From: Liolophura sinensis
Taxonomy: Eukaryota > Mollusca > Polyplacophora > Chitonida > Chitonidae
NCBI RefSeq assembly: GCF_032854445.1
Contig: NC_088303.1
Span: 22,265,501 to 22,329,500 of the forward strand
Direction: 5' to 3'
DNA length: 64,000 nt
The notes under the pieces are model-generated. The model did no database searches, was not told the origin of the DNA, and saw only the letters and a program-made list of their open reading frames with translations. The translations under genes were made by a program, and so were the position numbers. Shown here one piece after another: positions 23,901 through 33,900 of the stretch; the stretch's first letter is position 1; each line of letters opens with the position of its first letter.

Positions 23901-26900
23901 ACTTAACCATGAGTGACAGTGTTACACTTAACCATGAGTGACGGTGTTATACTTGACCAGGAGTGATAGTGTTCCACTTGACCAGGAGTGACAGTGTTAT
24001 ACTGGACCAGGAGTGACAGTGTTACACTGGATCAGGAGTGAGGGTGTTATACTTAACCAAGATTTACAGTGTTATACTTAATAGTAATGGTGTTATTCTA
24101 GACCAGAAGTGATGGTGTTACACTTAACCAGGAGTGACGGTGTTGCAATTAACAACGAGTGACGGTGTTACACATGACCAGGAGTGACAGTGTTACACTT
24201 AACCAAGAGTCACTGTGTCACACGTAACCACGAGTGATGGTGTTATACTTAACCACGAGTGACGGTGTTAAACTTAACCATGAGTGACAGTGTTACACTT
24301 AACCATGAGTGACGGTGTTATACTTGACCAGGAGTGATAGTGTTCCACTTGACCAGGAGTGACAGTGTTATACTGGACCAGGAGTGACAGTGTTACACTG
24401 GATCAGGAGTGAGGGTGTTATACTTAACCAAGATTTACAGTGTTATACTTAATAGTAATGGTGTTATTCTAGACCAGAAGTGATGGTGTTACACTTGACC
24501 AGAAGTGATGGTGTTACACCTGACCATGAGTGATGGTGTTACACCTGACCAGGTGAGATGGTGTTACACTTGACCAGGAGTGATGGTGTTACACCTGACC
24601 AGAAGTGACGGTGTTAAACCTGACCAGAAGTGATGGTGTCATACTTGACCAGGAGGGATGGTGTTACATTTAACCATGAGTGACGGTGTTACACTTAACC
24701 AGGAGTGATGGGGTTAAACCTGACCAGAAGTGATGGTGTTACACCTGACCATGAGTGATGGTGTTACACCTGACCAGGTGAGATGGTGTTACACTTGACC
24801 AGGAGTGGTGGTGTTACACCTGACCAGAAGTGATGGTGTTACACCTGAGCGGAAGCGATGGTGTCATACTTGACCAGGAGTGATGGTGCCATACTTGACC
24901 AGGAGTGGTCTACCTCGCCATTAGTACACTGCACGATGACACTGGATCCAACACATCCAAAGTCCCACCACCCTTTCTTGTGACATCACTTTTCATTCCA
25001 TTGCTGGTGGAAGCAACTGACATCACAGAAAAATTGAACATTTGTAACCTATTTGCAAATATACTGCTTATGGTTGGTCAATTACGTGTTCTTGATTGAC
25101 AGTTGGAAACGCTCTATGGTGTTATACTTTATTACCATGTGTTGGTGTTGCACCTCATTTGTACATTCACATTCTCAGGGTTTGTACTTACAGGGTTCTT
25201 CTGGCCATCATAGACATCTACCACGACAGCTATTAGTCGTAGAGTCAGTACACAGTGAGGGGTTGTCCACTTGATGTCATACTGGTCTGCACTTCCAATG
25301 GCATCGTAGCCAAAGCAGAGATAACCCTGAATCATGCCAAAACAGTACAAATCCACCATGCAGGTCAAGTATATAAGTTTGGAAGATGTGGGAGCTTTTC
25401 AGCATTGTTTTTAATATCATTCTGCAAACATACCATTATTCAATACTAGCACTGTGTGTCACATTTTATACCACAAAAATGAAGATTCCATTGTATAACA
25501 TTCTTCTTTATTGAAGATTAAAAATTTGGAGCCATTATGTATATACTTCATTTTGAGGAGCGGAACATTACACAACAGCTGTCTTAACTGATTCCTACGC
25601 AGTGCATCAGAAAGAAAGAAAAAGAAAACTCAGTAACAATGATCAAAATTGGTTCTTGGCAAGTCCATGTATATGTGCCTGACAATCTTCTGATGTGCAA
25701 AGGCAAACTTTCAACTACTGGTCAAGAACTAGTGGTCTGCAGTAAAAACAGGTGAAAATTTATAGACTGTCTTTCAATTACTTACTGTATTGATTAGAAA
25801 TGCTGCTGCGACAGAGAATGTTGTACCACCACATATTACAAGCAGTATATAAATGGCCAAAATGTTGATTACGGAATGTATAAGGTCCCCACCTGCAAGA
25901 CAATGACAGGAATAAACAGACCAAGTCTTGGGTAATGTATTTAGTTTACTGACTTTATTGTGGAGTTTGAAATTAAACATGAATGGGTTTGCACCAACTT
26001 TTGCACCCATGTATTACCCAGTTTTAAATTATCTTTCAATTTATCCTAGAAAGTTAGTCCATGTGGCCATTTTGTAAATCAATTTTTCTTCTTCTAATTT
26101 GGCCCTTGCTGAGGCATTGACAAATTATTTTTCAACCTTTCTGGTAAAGATGCACCTGAGCCTGCAGAACTTCCATCAAACATCCTGCTGCCTACAATGC
26201 TTTGTGGACACAAGTCCAGTTAGATAGCACCAGGTTTTCCACATCTTATGCACTAATATACTTATCTGTTTCCTTGATGTTCCCTATTTTTTTCTATTTG
26301 ATAGGTATTTTATGCTGTCTTCAAGAATATTTCACTGATACGATGGCAACCAATATTGTGGTGTGAGGAAACTGGGCAATTTGTGTTTATTTATTTATTT
26401 TATTTATTTATTTGATTGGTGTTTTACGCCCTACTCAAGAATATTTCACTAATATGACGGCGGCCAGCATTATGGTGGGAGGAAACCAGGCAGAGCTCGG
26501 GGGAAACCCACGACCATCTGTAGGTTGCTGGCAGGCCTTCCCACGTACGGCTGGAGAAGAACACAGCATGAGCCAGACTCACAACAATTGCATTGGTAGG
26601 AGGCTCCTAGGTCATTGCACTGCGCTGACTTGCTAGCCCGCTTGACCACTGAGCCCTTTTGTGTTCAATGCAGTGTTCATGAATATTTCTCTCAAACAAA
26701 GATGATGAAGTCTACAGGTCTACCTGGAGAAACAATCACCCTTTACAAATACACTGAACATAAAGCAGCAGCCATTCCTTCAGGGCCTAGATTCCAGATC
26801 AGACAGGTCAAAACCTCAGTGGTGAGCGGACCACTGCCATTTTACCTACTTTAGCCAACAAATGTCCAACATGTTTGTACATTCATGTTTATAAACTCAT

Positions 26901-29900
26901 GCAAGTCATATACATTTACTTAGGCAGAATTAATTCAACACAATATAACTGTGTTAACCATATATTATTCTGGGTTTCATGAACTCACCAAAGTTAAAAT
27001 AGCATAGGGCAAGACCAGTGAGAGAGAAATAGATGTGTTGTATTTCTGGGCGTTTTCCAAAGAGAAGCTGACGGTAAATAAATGCTAAAGGATACCCTGA
27101 AAAAAACAAGAAAGAACACACAGGTATAGCACATAATAAAACAAATATTTAAGATGAATGTATTACACATTTAGGGTTTGCAGGCATATGCATCTTCTGC
27201 TCATGTGTGTCCTCAAGTTTGTGTAATATCTTCAACATTTCATTCATAAATTAACAGCTCTGTAATACACTGTCAACACAAGGCTACGTCAAGATATCTG
27301 TGTAGGCTCAGTCTGCATTTCCGTAGTCTCATGAGTTCTTGCAGGTTTAATATAGTTGAAAAGAAATGAATTTACCAGTAGTTGCTTGACTGGTTTGGTA
27401 GCTCAACTACCATAAAATCACACCTTCAGCCACATTTGTTTGTAAGAGCCTCCGCCACCTGTTCTCAACAAAACCTGTGTGGCAGTGCAAGACTCCTGAA
27501 ATACTAATTCAGCCTACTAGAAGCTGTAACCACATACATTTTGTCACATGAGAATACCTATGTTAAAAGTAAAATGTATATGTTTTTATACACGAGTGTT
27601 CCTCCTGTTGCATCGCTAACAGAACACATGGTGACTCAATGGGTAGATATGCAATTAGTTTTGCTAGAACACCTTTTCCCACATGTGAATAGGCAGGGCC
27701 ATTTCCAGAAATACATTAAAGGTTCTGACCCCAAACTTAAATGGTGACATTTTGACAGCGTATAAAGAAATTTTAAAAATACATCTCAAAATGATGCTTT
27801 CTAAGAGCTTTGAATGAAAGAAGTTTATATGAAAACTTTTTATTGGTAAACCATCATATTTTTGTTTAATTTACTTGATAGTTTTAATACAGCTTGTTTA
27901 GTTTGAGTGGCCAACAGATTGGGAGCCTAAATGTTTTCCAGAACCAAAGTGACTCTAGATATGGCCTTGATAGGGCTATTTCTGAACATGTATATGTTCA
28001 TATAATACATGTGCATGTGTCACCACATATGCCAAGTACCCAATATGGCAGGTGTTTCTAATGATTTAGATGTATCAGGATGTACATCGTATTCAGCAAT
28101 TTTAAGTTTTCTGATTCATGCATTAGGAGTCCTTCTAGATCTGTAAGGCTGTGATTACATATACTATCACAGACCTCTCTTGTTCCATAATATTACCTTG
28201 AACACCTCTGTACTTCCCTTGCAGGCTGCAGTATACTACTGCAGGGCATCAAATAATTTGTCAGTCTGCATAGTCGTCTCAGCTATCAATTCCAGGTATG
28301 TGTTCCCATGTGCCATCACTAGCAAACCCACACAAGCATGAAACTATGTGGAAACTGGATAAATTCCAATTCTAACCGCAATTGTTTGAATGCATACTCC
28401 TCACAGTGAGGGGAATCATGTATACAATTACCATTGTCACTATTAGGCAAGTTAGACCTTGTGACACGCAATCTGGCTAATTGTTTAGGATCAGTCTCAG
28501 CCGGTAATGACCTAGAGTGAAATATAATCAACACTGATCCCTAAAAAAACATTTCTCAAATAAATTAAACAAAACTGAAGGAAAGACTAAACAAGTACAA
28601 AATATGCTAGAAGTGTTAGTAGTTATCTCCCTTGTATGGGCTGTGAGGAATGTACACATTCGAGATCACACGCCTTTCCAAGGCTCGTGTACAGATGGGC
28701 ACCATCAGCGCAGTGAACTCCCCCAAAATTCGGGGATAATTGCTGATAGAGGAGTATCAGCATTTTTAATATTTAATAAGTATTTTCATATTCCTTGAAT
28801 CTAAATCTGTATCAATAGTATAAAATCATGCAACTGCCTGCATCTGAATTAATCAAAAACATCCAAAATAAAAATAAACTATTTACTTACGTATTACAAT
28901 AACATAATCAACATGCCGGCACCCATGAAAAACGTCATGAAAAGAGAGTTCAAAAAAGTAATCGTGTATGCCATGGCAAGTGGTGGCATTTCTGTAGAGT
29001 AAGCAGGCCAAGCAGGTCACCTCTCTTCGTGCAGCATGTGAGAAAAGAGATGCCATTGCACTTTAACCGAGTGGGCATGGCAAAAGTCTTGTAAGCTTAT
29101 GGCTTGGGTCATCCAGCATAGAGAACACAGTGAAGAACTCATGATAACTATTGTTGTATCCCTGTAAATTATGTTGTGCAAAATCAGATGGTAAGTGTGT
29201 AAATATATTTAAATTGCCATGGTTCAGCTTGAGCACGGACGGAAAGGATAATAATACCCATGAATGCCTGTAAATAGTGCACTGCTCAATACTTCGGTAT
29301 GTTCGCCATAACATGCAGTTGTTTACATAAGGCGAAAGTGGTCATCTCAGGTCAGGTGACACAATGCACGAGCCTCACTTGTAATAAGTATGGCACCCAA
29401 GTATATTAGAAATGTTATCTCAACGTAGGCAGTGGGTACATCTCTATTTTAGAATGGAATATACATTCAATCATGGTGGCTGGGATTCAAATTTATCCAA
29501 TTTCCTCTATAGTTCCATGCTTGTGTGCAACGATGGACACATGGGAATACCTACCTGGAATTGATAGCTGAGACAACGGACAGGCAAAGTACTTGGTGCC
29601 CTGCAATAGTATACTGAAGCCAGCAAGGGAAGTACAGAGGTGTTCAAGGTAATCTTATGGAACAAGAGAGAGCTGTGATAGTATACGTAATCAAAGCCCT
29701 ACAGAGCATGTCCTTCAAATGTTCTTATGAGCATTTCTTCGATTGTGTCACAACCAACGGAATAGTTTGTCTTTGAAATTTCTATAAACTATTTTGACTA
29801 CATCAGCGAGAAAATAGTGTAGTGAATCAAATATATGTTGTTGTTGTAGTCGAGACGATTTATTCAGAGAAACGGGTCGCTTTCGACGTGGTGTGAGGTT

Positions 29901-30125
29901 TTATGATGTCAACAAACAGGCCATACAAACTTTACTAAGTCTGAACACATTTTGTCATTGACAACACTTGTGTGTGAAAACAACTGTCGCGGTGAATACA
30001 CAAGACGTATTAAAAACTACACAAGCCTCACCTAGAAAGAGAGATGCTATAAGCCGTAAACTATCCTCTGTCGCTCCTATTTTTTCGGAGAGTATGCCAA
30101 ACAACCCTTCAGCAGCCGACGCCAT
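17902..30125 (-). CDS. LPCAT3: Lysophospholipid acyltransferase LPCAT3/MBOAT5 (12 coding exons)
   Basis: Exons in transcript order: 30125-30032, 27096-26989, 25892-25786, 25326-25192, 23474-23367, 23045-22969, 22378-22270, 21744-21658, 21002-20836, 18957-18810, 18588-18430, 18036-17902 (stop TAA). All are GT-AG with compatible phases, totalling 1434 bp or 477 residues, close to vertebrate LPCAT3. The protein is a polytopic ER MBOAT enzyme that transfers acyl-CoA to lysophospholipids (Lands cycle). Recognisable segments: YDIKWTTPHCVLTLRLI; LEMFGQVYFFGGFLVGPQ; NTNLWMAK with the conserved Asn (residue 326); YVFKRLKFLGSKELSQ; LALWHGLHSGY with the MBOAT catalytic His (residue 358). The start ATG lies in a GGAAGATGGCGTC context. 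The usual C-terminal dilysine ER signal is not seen in the ending ..PAVLT. The stop overlaps a strong donor, so another 3' end may exist. Confidence 0.95.
19435..19665. repeat. Diverged ~116-bp direct duplication with paired ATGCAAAT octamers
   Basis: Two diverged copies share 'gtggtctttgatatgcaaat' at about 19463 and 19579, with similar flanks ('gtggctgagcaaa', 'attggctgagaaaa'). Each holds a perfect octamer ATGCAAAT (19475-19482 and 19591-19598). It lies in the LPCAT3 intron between exons 9 and 10. Regulatory use is inference only. Confidence 0.5.
23590..24910. repeat. ~25-bp minisatellite with a 371-bp higher-order repeat
   Basis: The unit is approximately 'accaggagtgacggtgtta' plus 'cactta'. 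Landmark variants (gttgcaatta at 23771 and 24142; gatttacag at 24061 and 24432) show that a block of 371 bp was duplicated in tandem. The later part (24480-24900) is a more homogeneous 'cacctgaccagaagtgatgg' subfamily. The whole array lies in LPCAT3 intron 4 (23475-25191). Confidence 0.93.
26300..26380 (-). mobile_element. SINE family A fragment, minus orientation
   Basis: Contains 'ttcaagaatatttcactga', 'tacgatggcaaccaatatt' and 'gtgaggaaactgggcaa', the 3' half of family A in reverse, truncated. A second, fuller copy follows after an ATTT-rich spacer. Confidence 0.7.
26385..26660 (-). mobile_element. SINE family A, near full length, minus orientation
   Basis: Preceded by the ATTTATTT tail, then 'gattggtgttttacgcccta', 'cagcattatggtgggagg', 'gaaacccacgaccatctg', 'acagcatgagccagactcac', and a head ending 'ttgaccactgagcccttt'. 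It sits in the LPCAT3 intron between exons 2 and 3. Confidence 0.85.
28135..28400 (+). repeat. Left arm of a long diverged inverted repeat
   Basis: This ~265-bp arm matches the reverse complement of 29450-29715. Shared phrases include 'tgaacacctctgtacttccc', 'ctcagctatcaattccagg' and 'acacaagcatg'. It lies in LPCAT3 intron 1 (27097-30031). Confidence 0.85.
29450..29715 (-). repeat. Right arm of a long diverged inverted repeat
   Basis: Reverse-complement partner of 28135-28400, with the same order of motifs ('cctggaattgatagctgaga', 'gggaagtacagaggtgttca', 'ggaacaagagag'). The ~1.05 kb between the arms has no recognised transposase frame. Either a non-autonomous element with long arms or two opposed copies of one repeat would fit. 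Confidence 0.85.
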
Positions 30126-30930
30126 CTTCCACTGTTTACCAGCAGATGGCGCTATGTCGCAAAGACCAATCTCCAGCGCGAGCTTTGCACGACCTCTATC
30201 CCCAGTCCTCATTGTATCAATGCGCCCACGGAGCTCGGTCCACTAAAATACGACCGTCATATAATAATATAAATTAGCGCAAACTTATCATACTTAATCA
30301 GAATTATAAGAAACAATCCTGGTGGGTTGTAATAATAATGGTATGCAGCTAAATAAAACCACGTCTCTTGGAGAGGACCTTTCAAGACAAGGGTCGTGGA
30401 AAACTGATCAATATTTGTAAACTGAATTGAATAGAAACAGGCAAGATTTAGTAATTTACTTGCTTGTATTACTTTCTGAAGGAACACTCGATAATCTACG
30501 TTCTAGGACGGTGCAAATAGTGTGAAAAGTAGTCCGTTTTTGGCGGCTGAGATAAACCTTGTTTTGGGCAAAGTTACCACGTGGCCTGTCCCATCTTTCA
30601 ACGAATAACAGCCAGACTAAGGTAAACTACCACCAGACAAGCGGTTTTATTATAACAAGTTGCCACAGCTTTTATATCAACGATAAGAGCAATTTGTACG
30701 TTGTGAATGATTTTTATAAATATTTTATCAGAAATTCAGTGCGATCCGTCTTTGTTTTGATGAACGGCCATTTTGACGGAAGCACGCGGTGTTTAGAGAA
30801 CAGATTATCCAGGAACAGAAAGACCTTGGTGTTAAGAGATTTCACAAACTGATGTTTGCAGGATTTGTTTATCTATGATACAGATAAAGCTAAATCCAGG
30901 TCGGCACCAGTCATACTTGGTGTGGGTAAA
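30126..30930. promoter_or_regulatory. Head-to-head intergenic region between LPCAT3 and the truncated TDP-43 copy
   Basis: The two start codons (30125 minus, 30931 plus) are 805 bp apart and divergent, so a shared promoter region is likely. The LPCAT3 start lies in a YY1-like AAGATGGCG motif, and 'acggccattttgac' (a CCAT core) occurs at about 30765. No TATA box is placed with confidence. 5' UTR introns for the plus-strand gene cannot be excluded. Confidence 0.55.
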
Positions 30931-33900
30931 ATGTCTGCTTACGTGCAAGTGACATCTGGGGAAAATGACGAACCCATGGAAATCCCTTGTGAAGAGGATG
31001 GGACGTTGTTGTTGAGCAGTCTAGCTGCACTATTTCCAAAAGCATGCGGACTTCGGTTTCGAAACCCAGATACGGGCTCAATGCGTGGTATCCGTGTGTC
31101 TGACGGCAAGCTGTACCCTCCTCCTGCGGGTAACGATGACTCTACATGGGGGACAAGAGTTTACCTAGCAGTGTTTCCTAAAGGTAACAAATTAGACCAC
31201 AAATTACTGTATAACCTTTAGTTTTTGTCAGGTAGGCCTAGCTGTTTAAATAGGTTAATTAGTTACTGATTTTCCAAATTAGCATACTTTCTTACACTTA
31301 GCTATTGTGGCACAGTTCTATACAGTCTCCAGAATAATAACAGTGTTAATTTCGTAATCAGCGAAGGTCCAGGCCGATCCTCTTTGTTATGGAACAAGCC
31401 TGGGGCAAATAAAAGATACTACTGTAAAGACCACTGCACCGCCATCACATGCCCCTACTGGCTTTAGAATAGATTTATTATCGCCATGAAGGCTTCCACA
31501 GCACATGCTCATACTGCTTCCTACTGCTCCACTATGAAGCAGGCCATGCACGTAGTCTACAAATAACTGCTTAACATGGCGGCCACGGCCAGGGAGCATG
31601 TACCGTGGAAGCCTTCATGGCTATAATAAATCTATTTTATAGCGAAGTGGGACACATGGTGGTCGTGCGGTGGGTGCGGAAAGCAGGTCTTTAGGCTGGT
31701 GTCTTTTATTTGCCTAGACCTTCATTGATTACGAAATTAATACTGTTAGCGTCAAGAGTCAGAGTCTTTCAGGGCTAACCTTGTACTTGACTGTGATATA
31801 TTGACCATGAAGGGGAACATGTATATATGCATTCCTATAAATAAAGCAACCGGCTCTATTTATCTGATTGTTCAATGATAATCAGTGTAGGAGTTTCAGT
31901 CGCTAGGACACACAAGGTGTGAATTCAAACCTGGCCATGGACAAGGAATTAGGAAGGATGCTGCTTGTGTGGCCATTTATGCAGTCTAACGTTCGCTAAA
32001 GATAATTTGTATTCCTCCAATAAATGGGTTGCATGACCTACCTGTGATAACCATATTCGAGTACTGTAGCTATAGCAGCCCATGTTAACAGGAATCCAAT
32101 ATGGCTGCCTGGCTATTGTTCTGCCAAGGTTATGATGTCAAGTGCAACCTCTCTATATAGTGAACTAGTTGCGAAGTGGGGCAACTCTTGTTCTAGTAAT
32201 AGCGATGTAAACGTTACAATGAGATACAGTCTGAAATGGGTCGGATTTACGGTAAGGAAAATTCCCCACTGTTCACATGCAGATTAAAAGTTTCTCAGAA
32301 TCAACCATGGTCAAGCGAACTAACCTTGTCTTAAGCTGGTCTAACCCAAAGTGATCCATCTCAATCTGATTGTATGAGACATATCAATGTGGACACTCAA
32401 TGTCATTCAAGGGAGATAATCTGTGCACTCTCATCCAAACATCAATCTGCATTTACATTAGTCAGAGGCTAACAAAGCCTTGACCTCAAGCAGCATGATG
32501 GCAGCAAGCTTACCATGCTTCTGTGTATTGTTGGAAAATGTGATTATCTTTCATGAAGAGGTGTGATTGCCAAGGGCTCTTTTGGTGTCTCAGAACAGGT
32601 TAAATATCAAGGCCACATGATTGACTTGCATTTATGCTAGGGAAGTTATAATATGCATGTGAACAACGGTAAATGTTCCTTAATGTAAATCCGAAACATT
32701 TTGGGCTGTTTCTCTCTGTAACTCTTGCAACTGTGTTACTCGAATGAAAGCATATATGTATGTTTATTATAAGTGAAGCAACCTAACATGTTCTATGTCC
32801 CATTGCCTATACTGGTTAGTGAAGCAGCATATCAGGATGTTCTCTATCCCACGGCATGTAGATGAAGCTGTCCTGTGTTCTTTCCCATTGGCCATAAATA
32901 AACTAGTTGTTTGTAAGGCTTGATTTATGTATATACATACTAAAATATGTACATGTATAAAAGCTCAGGCATGTTAATGTTTGGGGGATGCTGTCAGGCA
33001 TGAATCTTTTGAACAGAAAACTTAATTCATCATTATGTATTTCATTTTTGTTTAGAAACTAAAAGAAAAAGTACAGATCAAGGTGGCAGCCCTCCGCAGA
33101 AATGCAAACGGTTAGGTGATCGAGGCGGTAGTGACCTTATTGTGTTAGGCCTGCCATGGAAAACTGCAGAAGATGGAATGAGACAATACTTTAATCAGTT
33201 TGGAGAAGTCACATTTGTGCAGGTAAGATTGTGTGTGTTCTTGTATTTAGTGGTTCATATAGATAATCTAATAGCTCTCATACAGGTACGCTCTCCATGA
33301 GTTTGTAGTTTCAACTTCATACAGGTAAGCTCCCTGTGTTAGTAGTTACTACTTCATACAGGTAAGCTATCCATGTGTTCGTAGTTATTACATCATACAT
33401 GCAGGTAAGCTAAGTGTGTGTTTGAAGATACTACTTACAGATAAGATGTGTGTTTGTAATTACTACTCCATACAGATAAGCTGTCTTTGTGTTTGTAGTT
33501 ACTACTTCATACAGATAAGCTGTCTGTGTGTTTGTAGTTACTACTTCATACAGATAGGCTGTCCGTGTGTGTGTAGTTACTACATCATACAGGTAAGCTC
33601 TCCATGTGTTTGTAGTTACTACTTCATACAGATAAGCTGTCTGTGTTTTTGTAGTTACTACTTCATACAGATAAGCTGTCTTTGTGTTTGTAGTTACTAC
33701 TTCATAGAGATAGGCTGTCCGTGTGTTTGTAGTTACTACTTCATACAGATAAGCTCTCTATGTGTTTGTAATAACAACTACAATCTGATAAACACCCTCT
33801 GTGCTTGTAGTTACTGCCTCATTAAATCCTGTTCTATGTGTGTAACTACATGCGCATGTTCACTTAGTTATCAAGATAGTTCACTCTGTAATTTGACAGG

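Noticed and set aside
23590-24910. CRISPR-like regular array
   Set aside because: Units are contiguous and similar throughout, with no unique spacers. The host is an animal and the array is intronic, so it is a minisatellite.
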